Below, in pieces: positions 48,890-58,991 of a DNA stretch of 64,000 nt (position 1 is its first letter; each line of letters opens with the position of its first letter). Made by a program: the position numbers and the translations under genes. This DNA is from Comamonadaceae bacterium (GTDB lineage: Bacteria > Pseudomonadota > Gammaproteobacteria > Burkholderiales > Burkholderiaceae_C): the NCBI GenBank assembly GCA_947445115.1, contig CANFCG010000005.1, positions 1 to 64,000 of the forward strand, given 5' to 3'. The notes beneath the pieces were generated by a model. The model saw only the letters and a list, made by a program, of their open reading frames with translations. It ran no database searches and was not told where the DNA came from.

Positions 48890-49531
48890 ATGGATAAAGG
48901 CCTGCCAAAGAATATTATTCGGTTTAAAGGTAGCGTGTTTGCACGCTGGGTGCTTGCGTTGTTTGGCTGGCGTGTGCTGTTTGATGGTGTTCCCGGAAAC
49001 AAGGGCGTGATTGCGGTTTATCCCCATACCTCGAATTGGGATTTTCCGCTGGGCATTTTGGCGAAATGGAGCGTTGGTATTCCGATTCGGTTTTGGGGTA
49101 AAGACAGCCTCTTTAAAGTTCCGCTCTTTGGCCATTGGATGCGCTGGGTCGGCGGCATTCCTGTTGATCGAACGGCGAAGAGTGGCTTGATTACCAGCAC
49201 CGTATCGCAGATGTTGGTAACGCCTGACGATGGTTTTTTTTGGCTTGCGCTGGCACCTGAAGGCACACGAAAAAAAATCCCAGGTTGGCGCAGTGGCTTT
49301 TACCGCGTGGCCTGCGAAGCAGGTGTGCCGCTTTGCATTGCCTACTTTGACTATCCGCGTCGGCTGGTGGGTGTCAATTATTTTTTTATGCCCACGGGTG
49401 ACGAGGCGTTAGATATGGCGCACATTGCTCAAGTATTAGAAGGGCGTATCGGTTGCAAGCCAGACAACATGTCGCCGATTCGCTTGTTGGACGCCGCAGT
49501 CGTGCGTGATAAATCTTTAATCGTGTCATGA
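48890..49531 (+). CDS. Lysophospholipid/1-acylglycerol-3-phosphate-type acyltransferase
   Basis: 213-residue PlsC-like membrane-associated acyltransferase. The catalytic HX4D motif is in [13 protein letters not shown] and the second motif is [17 protein letters not shown]. The HTSNWDFP form marks a subgroup distinct from classical PlsC, often annotated as acyl-phosphate or lysophospholipid acyltransferase. The start two codons or so after purD is chosen; a longer frame overlaps purD. hemF overlaps its stop as ATGA. Confidence 0.88.
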   Translation: MDKGLPKNIIRFKGSVFARWVLALFGWRVLFDGVPGNKGVIAVYPHTSNWDFPLGILAKWSVGIPIRFWGKDSLFKVPLFGHWMRWVGGIPVDRTAKSGLITSTVSQMLVTPDDGFFWLALAPEGTRKKIPGWRSGFYRVACEAGVPLCIAYFDYPRRLVGVNYFFMPTGDEALDMAHIAQVLEGRIGCKPDNMSPIRLLDAAVVRDKSLIVS

Positions 49532-50448
49532 GTTCAAACTATTTCATTCAGCTACAGCAGCGCATCACGGATACTTTGTCAGCTATCGACGGCAAGCCTT
49601 TTTTTCGCGACGAATGGAAGAAGGATGCGCGCGAACCGCTGCAAGGTTTTGGTACGACTTGCATCTTGGAAGGTGGCGATGTGTTTGAGCGTGCAGGCGT
49701 GGGATTTTCCTCTGTGAGTGGAAAAAAACTACCGCCCTCGGCCACGCAGCATCGCCCCGAATTGCAAGGCGCACCGTTCGATGCGATGGGTGTGTCGCTC
49801 GTCATTCATCCGCGCAATCCACATGTGCCGACCGTACATATGAATGTGCGGATGCTGACAGCCAAACCTGCTGGCAAGCCCCATGTCCATTGGTTTGGTG
49901 GTGGCATGGATCTGACGCCGTACTACGGACAGCGCGAAGATGCGGTGCATTTTCATCAAACTTGTAAAGACGCACTTGAGCCGTTTGGTGACGATAAATA
50001 TCCACGTTTTAAAAAGTGGTGCGATGAATATTTTGTGCTCAAGCACCGAATCAATGAAGCGAACAACACGCCTGAACAAAGAGGCATAGGCGGCGTTTTC
50101 TTTGATGATTTTTCGGAGCTGGGTGCAGATAGTCATCTGTTGATGCAAGCTGTGGGCGATGCGTTCTTGCCCGCTTATTTGCCCATCGTGAGTCGTCGCA
50201 AAGATGTCTCCTACGGCGAGCGCGAGCGGGCGTTTCAACTCTATCGCCGTGGTCGTTACGCCGAGTTCAATTTGGTGTGGGATCGCGGCACACACTTTGG
50301 TTTGCAATCAGGTGGGCGTACCGAGTCGATTTTGATGTCTATGCCACCACTGGCATCATGGGCGTATCAGTACAAACCAGAGGCTGACTCGCCCGAGGCC
50401 GCCCTGTATACTGAATTTTTACCTATTCAAGATTGGCTTGCGATATGA
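49528..50448 (+). CDS. hemF: Oxygen-dependent coproporphyrinogen-III oxidase
   Basis: 306-residue enzyme that decarboxylates coproporphyrinogen III using oxygen. Family blocks: [49 protein letters not shown] and [25 protein letters not shown]. Evidence for aerobic haem synthesis. nadD overlaps its end as ATGA. Confidence 0.98.
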   Translation: MSSNYFIQLQQRITDTLSAIDGKPFFRDEWKKDAREPLQGFGTTCILEGGDVFERAGVGFSSVSGKKLPPSATQHRPELQGAPFDAMGVSLVIHPRNPHVPTVHMNVRMLTAKPAGKPHVHWFGGGMDLTPYYGQREDAVHFHQTCKDALEPFGDDKYPRFKKWCDEYFVLKHRINEANNTPEQRGIGGVFFDDFSELGADSHLLMQAVGDAFLPAYLPIVSRRKDVSYGERERAFQLYRRGRYAEFNLVWDRGTHFGLQSGGRTESILMSMPPLASWAYQYKPEADSPEAALYTEFLPIQDWLAI

Positions 50449-51071
50449 CCACCAAAACAAATGACGCGCACCTGAACATCGGTATTTACGGCGGCGCATT
50501 CGACCCCCCGCACCGTGCCCACATTAACCTTGCCGAAGCGGCGCTGGCGCAATTTAAGTTCGACGAGGTGCACGTGATCCCCACGGGCGACGCTGTGCAC
50601 AAACGCCGTCACCTTAGCCCGGCTGTGCACCGTATTGAGATGGCCAAGTTAGCGTTTCATGGCGTCGCTAAAACAGTGATCGACGAGCGCGAAGTCAATC
50701 GGGGCGGGGCATCCTACACGATCGACACTTTGTTAGAGCTGCGTGCCCTGTACCCAAAATCTAAATTCACGCTGATTATTGGACAAGATCAATTGATGGT
50801 GTTTCATACATGGCATCGCTATGAGGAGATCTTAAAATTAGCGACGCTGGCTGTCGTGGTGCGCGGCAGCGGCGGTGCGGCATCGAGCGCTGCCGAGGCC
50901 GCCAGTCCCATCCCGCACATCGTCATTCCCTTTGTGCCGCGCGCGGTCAGCTCCAGCGATGTGAGGCAGATGATTCGTGCCAAAGAATTGGATTCTGCAT
51001 TTGCTGCGAAAATGAAGCCATCGGTTCTTGCCTACATCCATGAGCATTCGCTCTACCTTGGCAATCCTTAA
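50445..51071 (+). CDS. nadD: Nicotinate-nucleotide adenylyltransferase
   Basis: 208-residue nucleotidyltransferase of NAD synthesis. HXGH-type motif in [16 protein letters not shown] (HRAH) and ISSxxIR-type motif in [33 protein letters not shown] is typical of NadD. It heads the nadD-rsfS-rlmH-maf group, a common Burkholderiales order. Confidence 0.96.
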   Translation: MTTKTNDAHLNIGIYGGAFDPPHRAHINLAEAALAQFKFDEVHVIPTGDAVHKRRHLSPAVHRIEMAKLAFHGVAKTVIDEREVNRGGASYTIDTLLELRALYPKSKFTLIIGQDQLMVFHTWHRYEEILKLATLAVVVRGSGGAASSAAEAASPIPHIVIPFVPRAVSSSDVRQMIRAKELDSAFAAKMKPSVLAYIHEHSLYLGNP

Positions 51072-51089
51072 TCTCTTATTAAAAAAATA

Positions 51090-51818
51090 ATGGCCACTAC
51101 AAAAAAAACCACCACTCCGAAATCGACCAAAAAATCAGTCGAAGAATTTGTACCCGTCCCAAAAGCGCCGCACTCACCCGTGCGAGTGGCAATGGATAAA
51201 AAAGATGTACAAAAACTGCAGCGCGTGATTGTGGATGCGCTTGAGGACGTGAAAGCGGTTGATATCCAAGTGTTTGACACAGAAGATCAAACGGCACTGT
51301 TTGAGCGAGTGATTGTGACCAGCGGTACATCGAATCGCCAAACCCGCGCTTTGGCCGCTAGTGTGCGCGATGCAGTGCGCGAAGCGGGTTTCGATAAGCC
51401 GCGTATTGAAGGCGAAGACAATGGCGAGTGGATTATTGTGGACTGCCACGCGATCGTCGTGCACGTGATGCAGCCTGCCATTCGCCAGTACTACCACTTA
51501 GAAGATTTGTGGGGCGAGAAGCCGATCCGCATGAAATTTGGTGCGCCAAAACCTGTGGCAATCGTGAAAGAAGTGAAAGAGAAAAAGCCTAAGGCTGAGA
51601 AGAAGGCTGCGGCTAAAAAGGCAGCACCGCTCAGTGCTGGTAAGCCACGTGGGTTCTCTGGACGACCACCCGCCAAAAAAGCACCTGCAAAAAAATCCGT
51701 AGTGCCAGCTAAGAAAGTAGCAGCCAAAAAGGCAGTGCCAGCTAAAAAAGTAGCGCCCGCTAAAAAAGTAACGGCTTCAAGAGCGCCAGCTAAAAAGGTT
51801 GCCGCTAAAAAGGCATGA
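51090..51818 (+). CDS. rsfS: Ribosomal silencing factor RsfS with long basic C-terminal tail
   Basis: 242 residues, about twice the family norm. The RsfS core is about residues 36-148 ([67 protein letters not shown]); it binds L14 and blocks subunit joining in starvation. The remaining 95 or so residues are Lys/Ala/Pro-rich with repeated PAKK and AAKK units, resembling histone H1-like tails and likely disordered and nucleic-acid-binding. A 35-residue basic lead also precedes the core. rlmH overlaps the stop as ATGA. Confidence 0.94.
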   Translation: MATTKKTTTPKSTKKSVEEFVPVPKAPHSPVRVAMDKKDVQKLQRVIVDALEDVKAVDIQVFDTEDQTALFERVIVTSGTSNRQTRALAASVRDAVREAGFDKPRIEGEDNGEWIIVDCHAIVVHVMQPAIRQYYHLEDLWGEKPIRMKFGAPKPVAIVKEVKEKKPKAEKKAAAKKAAPLSAGKPRGFSGRPPAKKAPAKKSVVPAKKVAAKKAVPAKKVAPAKKVTASRAPAKKVAAKKA

Positions 51819-52288
51819 AGTTAGTCATCGTGGCCGTCGGGCAAAAAATGCCCGACTGGGCACAGACGGCTGTTGACGATTACGCCAAACGTTTTACCAA
51901 CGATTTGCGACTTGAGATCAAAACCGTTAAGACCGAAGCCCGCACGGGACAAGGCTTAGATGCCATATTTAAGGCTGAACGTACGCGGATTGAAGGCGTG
52001 CTGCAAACGCTCCGTAGTCCCAGAATTGTTGTTTTGGACGAGCGCGGTGCCAATCTCACCACAATGCAACTTTCCGCCAAAGTCAAAGACTGGCAGCTTG
52101 GCGGCGACGATGTGGCGCTGATTTTGGGCGGCCCTGATGGGCTAGAGCCCACCTTCAAAAAAGCTGCGCATGAGCGTATCAAACTTTCCGACCTGACGCT
52201 GCCACACGCCATGGCACGGGTGCTGCTGACTGAGGCGCTGTACCGCGCGTGGTCGGTGAATGCGGGACATCCTTATCATCGTGAGTGA
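51815..52288 (+). CDS. rlmH: 23S rRNA (pseudouridine1915-N3)-methyltransferase
   Basis: 157-residue SPOUT methyltransferase. [16 protein letters not shown] start, [11 protein letters not shown], the knot loop [11 protein letters not shown] and the C-terminal [17 protein letters not shown] are diagnostic. Linked to rsfS as in many bacteria. Confidence 0.98.
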   Translation: MKLVIVAVGQKMPDWAQTAVDDYAKRFTNDLRLEIKTVKTEARTGQGLDAIFKAERTRIEGVLQTLRSPRIVVLDERGANLTTMQLSAKVKDWQLGGDDVALILGGPDGLEPTFKKAAHERIKLSDLTLPHAMARVLLTEALYRAWSVNAGHPYHRE

Positions 52289-52289
52289 C

Positions 52290-52916
52290 ATGAATCCTTC
52301 GTTTGTTTACCTCGCCTCCCAAAGCCCGCGCCGCGCAGAACTGCTGGCGCAATTGGGCGTGGCGCATCAATTGCTTTTAGCGGATGAGACTGAAGACGCG
52401 GAGAGCTTGGAACTGGTTCGCGGTGCAGAAGCACCAGCCACCTATGTTCAGCGCGTGACAAAGCTGAAATTGGGTGCAGCAATAGAGCGCGCCAAGCACC
52501 GCAATCTTTGGACTTCTGCAGACGCTTCCCCCATTTTGTGTGCGGATACCACGGTTGCCATGGGGCGATCGATCTTCGGAAAGCCAGATGGAATAAGGGC
52601 TGCGGGGCAGATGCTGGAGGCGCTTTCTGGCAAAACGCATCGAGTCCTCACCAGCGTGGGCATGGCTTGGTGCTCTGGAACTCGAGTTAAGACTAGCTTT
52701 GCGCTATCCGAGTCGCGGGTGACTTTTGCGAAACTATCCAAAGTCCAGATTGAGTCCTACATCGCAACAGGCGAATCTTTTGGCAAGGCGGGCAGCTACG
52801 GCGTGCAAGGCAAGGCGGCAGCGTTTATTGCCAGCATTTCGGGTAGTTACAGCGGCATCATGGGATTGCCGCTGCATGAGACAGCGGTTTTGTTAAAAAT
52901 GGCTAAGTTTTTATGA
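52290..52916 (+). CDS. maf: Maf-like nucleoside triphosphate pyrophosphatase
   Basis: 208-residue Maf/HAM1-like house-cleaning enzyme that hydrolyses non-canonical or dTTP/UTP nucleotides. Start motif VYLASQSPRRAELLAQLGV, CADTTVAMG with the catalytic Asp, SGKTHRVLTSV and FGKAGSYGVQGKAAAFI. The ATG after the rlmH stop is chosen; a longer frame overlaps rlmH. The deacetylase gene overlaps its end. Confidence 0.93.
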   Translation: MNPSFVYLASQSPRRAELLAQLGVAHQLLLADETEDAESLELVRGAEAPATYVQRVTKLKLGAAIERAKHRNLWTSADASPILCADTTVAMGRSIFGKPDGIRAAGQMLEALSGKTHRVLTSVGMAWCSGTRVKTSFALSESRVTFAKLSKVQIESYIATGESFGKAGSYGVQGKAAAFIASISGSYSGIMGLPLHETAVLLKMAKFL

Positions 52917-53635
52917 TCCCAATTCTGACGTACCACCAAATTGACCGCATCCCGCCTAAAGTGGGTGCGCAAGGCGTGCGTGCTAAATATCGCAGCTTGA
53001 TTGTCTCCCCTGCTAGTTTTGCACGGCAGATGTGGTTGCTTAAAACACTCGGCTATCGCGGCGTGAACATGAGTGAGGTGATGCAGTATCTGCGTTGTGA
53101 AAAAACCACAGAGAGGCATGGCAAAGTGGTCGGCATTACGTTTGACGATGGCTATCAAAATAATTTAACCCACGCCTTGCCGGTGCTACAGCGCTATGGT
53201 TTTTCATCGACGTGCTATGCAGTCAGCCGTTTGGCGGGGCAAACCAATCGTTGGGATGCCGAGCGCGGCGTGGCCTCAAAGCCCTTGATGACTGCGGTTG
53301 AGATGTGCGAATGGATTGCAGGTGGACAAGAGGTTGGCTCGCACACGCAGCATCATGTGAACTTGAGTTTGATCGATAGAGGGATCGCTAAAGACGAAAT
53401 GACGAAATCAAAAAATGAGCTAGAGGCCATGACTGGCATGGACTGCAGGCATTTTTGCTATCCGTATGGAGAGTATGACTTTGATCACATCATGATGGCT
53501 CGGACTGCGGGCTACGATAGCGCAACCACGACCGAACACGGGATTGCGGACTCGTCGCATGGCGTGTTTGAACTGCCACGAATCGGCATTTTGAAGAATA
53601 CGAATCTCTGGCAATTTTGGCGTGCAATTGCATGA
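52913..53635 (+). CDS. Polysaccharide deacetylase (NodB-like)
   Basis: 240-residue carbohydrate esterase family 4-like protein without a clear signal peptide. Catalytic Asp region is VGITFDDGYQNN; the metal-binding HX3H is in VGSHTQHHVNL; the next motif is CYPYGEYD. It starts MIPILTYHQID. It likely deacetylates an N-acetylated sugar in an envelope polysaccharide or its precursor. The glycosyltransferase gene overlaps by four bases, so the two probably act on one product. Confidence 0.9.
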   Translation: MIPILTYHQIDRIPPKVGAQGVRAKYRSLIVSPASFARQMWLLKTLGYRGVNMSEVMQYLRCEKTTERHGKVVGITFDDGYQNNLTHALPVLQRYGFSSTCYAVSRLAGQTNRWDAERGVASKPLMTAVEMCEWIAGGQEVGSHTQHHVNLSLIDRGIAKDEMTKSKNELEAMTGMDCRHFCYPYGEYDFDHIMMARTAGYDSATTTEHGIADSSHGVFELPRIGILKNTNLWQFWRAIA

Positions 53636-54819
53636 AACTAGCTGTCTTCAACCGCCACTTCGCACGCCGTGCAGGCGGTGCGGAGAGCTATTCGGTCTCG
53701 TTAGTGGAGGGTTTGGCCGAGCAGCGCTTGACTGATGGTGCGTTTGAATTCGACATACATGTCTTTGCACAAACGATTGATCATTCGCACCCACGGGTGA
53801 CGTATCACAAAGTCCCGGGTCCGCTACGTCGCCCCCGCTGGATTAATCAGCTTGTTTTTGCAACCTATACATGGTGGAAAACGAAAGCTGGCTTTGATGT
53901 CATCCACTCGCACGAAAACACGTGGCATGGCCAAGTGCAAACGGTGCATGTGCGCCCGATTCGGTACAACCTGTTTCATCCCAATCATCAGGCGCTAACA
54001 GGCTGGCGACTGTGTCTGCGATGGCTCAAAGTGTGTACTAGCCCCCGCCTTGGTTTTTATGTGTGGCTGGAGGCTGCACGAATGCGCCAACCTGTTGTGG
54101 TGACTGTCTCCGATGAGATGCATCGGCAAACGCTGGCGGCTTATCCCTATTTGGGTGCGCAGTCGGTGCCCATCATCTTGCCAGGTGTGGGTACGCCAGA
54201 TGTATCGCTCACGAAGGAGGCGGCACGTACAAAATTAGGTTTGTCATTGCATCAAAAAACCCTCCTCTTTGTTGGTAATGACTATGCTCGCAAGGGGCTA
54301 CCGGCCTTGCTTGCAGCGATGCCCGCCCTAGAGGGCAATATCCACCTGCTTTGCGTGGGTGCTGCTTCGCAAAAGCCTAAATTCCAACTCATGGCGGCCG
54401 AGCTGGGTATTGCCGACCGCGTGCATTTTGTCGGTGCACTTGCAGATGTATCGCTGGCCTACCGCGCAGCTGATATGCTTGTGCATCCGACTTTAGAGGA
54501 TAGCTTTGCTATGGTGGTGTTAGAGGCCATGTCGTATGGTCTGCCCGTAGTGGTGAGTAGTGCACAGTACTGCGGCATCAGTGCATTTTTACAAGATGAA
54601 GTGGATGCGCTGATTCTAAAAAATCCTCGAGACTCAGTGGCATTGACCTTAGCTATCCATCGCTTAATAAAAGATCCAGGCTTAGGCGTCCTGTTGCGTG
54701 AGTCAGGTTTGCACTTTGCAAGTCGACATCATTATGCTAAAGTTATTGATAAATATAGACTTTTGTTCAATAAAATCATAAATTTAAATGAAAATAAAAA
54801 TAGCTACACATCTTCGTAA
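53632..54819 (+). CDS. Glycosyltransferase family 4-type protein
   Basis: 395-residue GT-B glycosyltransferase. The N-domain starts MKLAVFNRHFARRAGGAESYS (GGAE donor-side loop). The C-domain has LLFVGNDYARKGLPALLAAM and the EX7E motif in HPTLEDSFAMVVLEAMSYGLPVV. The first ATG overlapping the deacetylase stop is used. The 3' end is markedly AT-rich and overlaps the next gene by 32 bases. The product is probably part of a lipopolysaccharide or exopolysaccharide; the sugar is unknown. Confidence 0.9.
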   Translation: MKLAVFNRHFARRAGGAESYSVSLVEGLAEQRLTDGAFEFDIHVFAQTIDHSHPRVTYHKVPGPLRRPRWINQLVFATYTWWKTKAGFDVIHSHENTWHGQVQTVHVRPIRYNLFHPNHQALTGWRLCLRWLKVCTSPRLGFYVWLEAARMRQPVVVTVSDEMHRQTLAAYPYLGAQSVPIILPGVGTPDVSLTKEAARTKLGLSLHQKTLLFVGNDYARKGLPALLAAMPALEGNIHLLCVGAASQKPKFQLMAAELGIADRVHFVGALADVSLAYRAADMLVHPTLEDSFAMVVLEAMSYGLPVVVSSAQYCGISAFLQDEVDALILKNPRDSVALTLAIHRLIKDPGLGVLLRESGLHFASRHHYAKVIDKYRLLFNKIINLNENKNSYTSS

Positions 54820-55945
54820 TTTAGGTATCTCCCGTCGTACTTTGATGCTAAGTGCGACTATTTTTTCGTTGCCTAAAGCTTTTGCACAAAATGGAAAAAT
54901 CGTACTAGGACAATCCGCGCCATTGACCGGGCCTTCAGCCCAATTAGGTATTCAATTCAATTTGGGTGCCCAGCTTTATTTCGATCAACTCAACAGCAGT
55001 GGTGGCGTTGGCGGGCGAAGAGTTGAATTACGAGTGCTGGACGATGGCTATGAGCCAGAACGTACCTCGGTTAATACCAAACAATTTATTGCCGATGGTG
55101 TATTTGCATTGTTTGGCTACATTGGTACGCCGACAAGTGCGGTCGCATTGCCGTTGGCTACGCAGGCCAAGACACCATTTTTTGCTCCCTTTACTGGCGC
55201 GGAGGTCTTGCGCACGCCGGTTAATCGCTATGCCATCCACGTTAGAGCTTCGTATAACGATGAGACGCAGGCAATGGTGCAGCGCTCGCTCAATATTGGT
55301 GCTAAAAAAATTGCCGTGTTCTATCAAAATGATGCTTTTGGTCAGGCGGGTTTAGCCGGCGTGACCAGTGCCTTAACGAAGGATGGACTTGCACCGGTTG
55401 CGGTCGGATTAGTTGAGCGAAATTCGGTGGATGTGGCTGGCGCCGTTAAGGCAATTGTTGCTGCGAAGCCCGATGTTGTTGTGATGGTGAGCACGTACAA
55501 GCCTTGCGCTGCGTTTGTGCGTGCGGCTAGAGTTGCTGGCTATACGGGAACTTTTCAAAGCGTCTCGTTTGTCGGTACGTCGGCACTATCTGCCGAGTTG
55601 GGTAAGGAGGCCATGGGCGTTATCGTGAGCCAAGTGATGCCTTACCCCTACACGATTGCTACACCGATTTCAGCGGAATATCTAGGTTTAGTGCGAGCCG
55701 CCAATAAACCAGAGATATTCCCCAACTACAGCAGTATGGAGGGTTTTGTTGCGGCAAAAGTTTTTCATGAGGCGCTCAAAAAACCTGGTGCGGGCTCAAG
55801 CCGAGAAGCCTTTATTGAAGCAGTCGAGTCCATTCGGTCGCACAATTTGGGGGGCTTCTATGTAGATTTTGGAAAATCTAAACACGTGGCCTCCAAATTT
55901 GTTGAGCTCACCCTGCTCGCTGCAGATGGAAAAGTGCTGCGCTAG
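54788..55945 (+). CDS. Orphan leucine-type periplasmic binding protein (Peripla_BP_6)
   Basis: 385 residues. A twin-arginine-like signal ([20 protein letters not shown], cleavage near AFAQ) precedes [40 protein letters not shown] and [19 protein letters not shown], standard for the branched-chain amino acid family. No permease or ATPase gene adjoins. It overlaps the glycosyltransferase gene and ends in a 4-base overlap (CTAG) with the convergent fabI stop. Possibly a sensor or spare receptor for a distant transporter; ligand unknown. Confidence 0.88.
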   Translation: MKIKIATHLRNLGISRRTLMLSATIFSLPKAFAQNGKIVLGQSAPLTGPSAQLGIQFNLGAQLYFDQLNSSGGVGGRRVELRVLDDGYEPERTSVNTKQFIADGVFALFGYIGTPTSAVALPLATQAKTPFFAPFTGAEVLRTPVNRYAIHVRASYNDETQAMVQRSLNIGAKKIAVFYQNDAFGQAGLAGVTSALTKDGLAPVAVGLVERNSVDVAGAVKAIVAAKPDVVVMVSTYKPCAAFVRAARVAGYTGTFQSVSFVGTSALSAELGKEAMGVIVSQVMPYPYTIATPISAEYLGLVRAANKPEIFPNYSSMEGFVAAKVFHEALKKPGAGSSREAFIEAVESIRSHNLGGFYVDFGKSKHVASKFVELTLLAADGKVLR

Positions 55946-56736
55946 TCGGCAATCCCACCCACAACGTTGCTAAAGCCGCCGTCCACGTAGGTGATTTCGG
56001 CGCTGACGCCTGCGGCCAAGTCGGACAGTAAAAACGCAGCAACATTGCCCACGTCTTCAATCGTGACGTTGCGGCGAATGGGCGAGGTTGCGGCTACTAC
56101 GCTCAAAATCTTGCCAAAGCCTTTGATGCCGCTGGCCGCCAATGTTTTGATGGGGCCTGCGCTAATGCCGTTCACGCGCATGGCTTTGGGACCTAGTGAT
56201 TCAGCCAAGTAACGAACCGAGGCTTCCAGCGAAGCCTTCGCTAGGCCCATGGTGTTGTAGTTCGGCACCACGCGTTCAGCTCCCAAATAGGTGAGCGTTA
56301 GTAACGCAGATTTAGGATTTAAATATGGCAACGCCGCCTTCGCCATGCCGGGGAAGCTGTAGGCGCTGATGTCATGCGCAATTTTGAATCCTTCGCGTGA
56401 GAGGCCTTCTAAAAAATCGCCAGAAATGGATTCTCGTGTAGCAAAGCCAATGGCGTGAACAAATCCATCAAATGTTGGCCATACCTTGGAAAGGTCTGTA
56501 AACATCGCGTCGATTTGCTCGTCGCTACCGACATCGCAATCAAAAATCAGTTTGGAGTCAAAATCTGCGGCAAACTCGGTGATGCGATCTTTGAAGCGCT
56601 CGCCGACGTAGCTAAAAGCGAGCTCGGCGCCTTGTGCGTGGCAAGCTTTAGCAATGCCGTAAGCAATCGAGCGATTGGAGAGTACGCCTGTAATGAGTAA
56701 TTTTTTGCCTGTTAGAAAGCCAGTATTTGAACCCAT
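55942..56736 (-). CDS. fabI: Enoyl-[acyl-carrier-protein] reductase (NADH), FabI
   Basis: 264-residue short-chain dehydrogenase-type enzyme for the last step of fatty acid elongation. NADH-binding [20 protein letters not shown], catalytic Tyr/Lys in [19 protein letters not shown] (Y-X6-K), then [18 protein letters not shown]. The start [17 protein letters not shown] fits the family; AGGT precedes it. The longer in-frame opening is not conserved. Its start codon shares bases with that of the divergent transporter gene. Confidence 0.96.
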   Translation of the reverse strand: MGSNTGFLTGKKLLITGVLSNRSIAYGIAKACHAQGAELAFSYVGERFKDRITEFAADFDSKLIFDCDVGSDEQIDAMFTDLSKVWPTFDGFVHAIGFATRESISGDFLEGLSREGFKIAHDISAYSFPGMAKAALPYLNPKSALLTLTYLGAERVVPNYNTMGLAKASLEASVRYLAESLGPKAMRVNGISAGPIKTLAASGIKGFGKILSVVAATSPIRRNVTIEDVGNVAAFLLSDLAAGVSAEITYVDGGFSNVVGGIAD

Positions 56737-58324
56737 GATGAACCTATTTGAAAAAGTAAAAAAGCGATTCTCGCACGGCACAACTGATCTGCAAAAGAAG
56801 TGGCAGTGGTCGTATCTGCCGCCCATGATGATTTATTTTGCATCGGGCATTCAGGGCTTTTCCAGCATTGCAGACATTTTCTTTGTCAAAGAGCACTTGA
56901 ATTTATCAGCCGAATTTTTGGCAGGTCTTGCGTTTTGGGGCGCCATGCCCTACGTCATCAAAATGCCGATTGGGCATGTGGTCGATTTACTGTGGCGCTA
57001 TAAAAGTTGGTTGGTGTACGCGGGCGGCGCATTGATGGCGGTGAGTTACACCATTTTTGCGGGCTTGATTGGCAATCTTGCGGCCATGAATGCCTATGCC
57101 AGCACGCAAACGTGGTTTGTGGTTGCGACTCTTTTGCTGCCCATGGGCTTTGTGCTGCAAGATGTGGTGGCCGACGCCATGACGGTGGAGGTCGTTCCTA
57201 CGAAGGACGCTCTCGGTCAGCCTATATCTGAGATGGCTTTGTACGCCATGCACACGACGATGCAAACACTGGGGCGCATCGCCGTGATGAGCGGTGCGCT
57301 GCTGATTGCGCTGATCAATGTGTGGTTGTTTGCAGGCGCGGACAAGCTCTCGCAGCTAGAGAAATCCACGCTTTATTTGCGTGTGTACCAAGGCTCGCTG
57401 GCGATTCCACTCATCTCAGTACTCGGTATTTGGCTTTGGCACTGGATGCAAAAGGGGGCTCAGGCGGAAATCCAAAGCGCCCCAGCCACAAAGCCGAACG
57501 TCACGCTCTTAGTGGGCAGTGCTATCTTCATCGCGTTCACGGTCGGTATGGGTTTATCGCCGTGGCGCTATGCGCAGGAACTGGTGTTTGTAGGCTCGCT
57601 GGCGATTTTGGTTTTCTTAATTCGGAGCTTGACGATTGAGTTGCCACTTGAGGCCAAGCAAACACTCTGGGCAACCGCGATCGTTATTTTTATGTTCCGC
57701 GCGGTGCCAAGCGCTGGTGAAGGCGTGACATGGTGGGCGATTGATGTGCTGGGTTACGACCAGCACTTTCAAGCCGTGCTGTCATTCATCAGTTACGCGC
57801 TCACACTCGTGGGCTTGTTTGCACTTCGAGGCTGGGCGGCTAATCGCTCCGTAGCCTCAACGATCGTATGGCTCAGCGTTGCTCAGTTCATCATTGCGCT
57901 ACCCAATATCGGCATGAGTATGGGATTGCATGAATGGACGTCTCGGCTGACGGGCGGCGTGATTGATGCTAGATTTATCGGCATCGCCGACACAGCGTTA
58001 GAGTCACCCCTTGCGCAAATCGCCATGATTCCGATGTTGGCGTGGATTGCACAAACTGCACCGGCGCATCTCAAAGCCACGTATTTCGCGGTGATGGCAT
58101 CCTTTACCAATCTGGCGCTGTCGGCGGCGCAGCTTGGGACGAAGTACTTGAATCAAGTCTTTGTACTTGCTAGAGAGGTGAAAGATCCCGTTACGCAAGC
58201 CACAGTAGTCGTGGCCAATTACACCGCTCTCACACAGACCCTCATTTGGGTGGCTAGTTTAGGCTTGGTGATACCACTGGCCACAATTGCTTTTGTGCGA
58301 CTAAAAGGACTGCGTAGCGTATAA
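56735..58324 (+). CDS. MFS-type transporter, folate-biopterin transporter (BT1)-like
   Basis: 529 residues with about 12 hydrophobic segments. After a short basic N-terminus come [20 protein letters not shown] and [20 protein letters not shown], then a motif ALPYVIK-like ([16 protein letters not shown]). The block [18 protein letters not shown] recalls the QDVVVDALVVE signature of BT1 transporters. Substrate is not known. ATG 56735 or 56738 is assumed, but no ribosome binding site is seen, and either overlaps the fabI start region. A perfect TATAAT overlaps its stop codon. Confidence 0.75.
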   Translation: MMNLFEKVKKRFSHGTTDLQKKWQWSYLPPMMIYFASGIQGFSSIADIFFVKEHLNLSAEFLAGLAFWGAMPYVIKMPIGHVVDLLWRYKSWLVYAGGALMAVSYTIFAGLIGNLAAMNAYASTQTWFVVATLLLPMGFVLQDVVADAMTVEVVPTKDALGQPISEMALYAMHTTMQTLGRIAVMSGALLIALINVWLFAGADKLSQLEKSTLYLRVYQGSLAIPLISVLGIWLWHWMQKGAQAEIQSAPATKPNVTLLVGSAIFIAFTVGMGLSPWRYAQELVFVGSLAILVFLIRSLTIELPLEAKQTLWATAIVIFMFRAVPSAGEGVTWWAIDVLGYDQHFQAVLSFISYALTLVGLFALRGWAANRSVASTIVWLSVAQFIIALPNIGMSMGLHEWTSRLTGGVIDARFIGIADTALESPLAQIAMIPMLAWIAQTAPAHLKATYFAVMASFTNLALSAAQLGTKYLNQVFVLAREVKDPVTQATVVVANYTALTQTLIWVASLGLVIPLATIAFVRLKGLRSV

Positions 58325-58325
58325 T
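58320..58325 (+). promoter_or_regulatory. Candidate -10 element for the rimP-nusA-infB operon
   Basis: A perfect TATAAT spans the stop codon of the transporter gene. No good -35 hexamer lies 16-18 bases upstream (TTGTGC is 21 away), so the promoter is tentative. A transcript from here would pass a terminator hairpin before reaching rimP. Confidence 0.4.
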
Positions 58326-58352
58326 CTGGCGCATCAACCAATAAGGCATGCA

Positions 58353-58378
58353 GGGCGGATACCAACCGCCCTTTTTTT
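58353..58378 (+). terminator. Intrinsic terminator / attenuator ahead of rimP
   Basis: GGGCGG and CCGCCC form a 6-bp stem with a 7-base loop followed by seven Ts. It ends 12 bases before the rimP ATG. It may end the transporter transcript, or attenuate the rimP-nusA-infB operon if the promoter lies upstream. Confidence 0.88.
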
Positions 58379-58390
58379 CGTTCATTTTTT

Positions 58391-58972
58391 ATGCAAACCA
58401 TCATCGAGCAAACCGTTAAAGGATTAGGCCTAGACCTCGTCGAAATCACGCGCTCGGCTGGCGGTTTACTTCGGGTCACGATTGAATTGCCGCATGAAAC
58501 GGGTAGCGCAGAGCAGTATGTGCAGGTTGAAGATTGTGAGCGCGTGACTAGGCAACTTCAGTATGTTCTGGAAGTTGAAGGTGTGGATTATTCGCGCCTA
58601 GAAGTGTCTAGCCCTGGGATTGATCGCTTACTTCGGCATGAAATAGATTTGGCTCGGTTTGTGGGCGAGGTGATTGATATCACATTGAAGATGCCGATTG
58701 GACAAGCTGGGCAGGTGTCTGAACAAGGGATTACAGTGAGCCGCAGGAAATTTCGTGGCACGCTTGAGAAGACGGATCTGAGCGCTGGCGCGAATCAACA
58801 GGCGCAATGGCAAATTGTCTGGCGTGATGAGCCAAAGCCATTGAAGCCAGGCGCCAAAGTGAGTCAGAAAAAAATTGATGCCGCAGCGCAAAACGCGCTG
58901 GGATTTGAGTGGTCCGAGATTCGTGAGGCGCGCTTAGCGCCAATCGTTAATTTCAAGGGCCGTGGAATTTAA
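58391..58972 (+). CDS. rimP: Ribosome maturation factor RimP
   Basis: 193 residues, first gene of the conserved rimP-nusA-infB operon; needed for 30S assembly. [42 protein letters not shown] and [12 protein letters not shown] are typical. It is longer than the usual 150-160 residues because of inserted, charged segments in the C-terminal SH3-like domain. Confidence 0.95.
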   Translation: MQTIIEQTVKGLGLDLVEITRSAGGLLRVTIELPHETGSAEQYVQVEDCERVTRQLQYVLEVEGVDYSRLEVSSPGIDRLLRHEIDLARFVGEVIDITLKMPIGQAGQVSEQGITVSRRKFRGTLEKTDLSAGANQQAQWQIVWRDEPKPLKPGAKVSQKKIDAAAQNALGFEWSEIREARLAPIVNFKGRGI

Positions 58973-58991
58973 CTTTATCGGAAGGGTAGTC

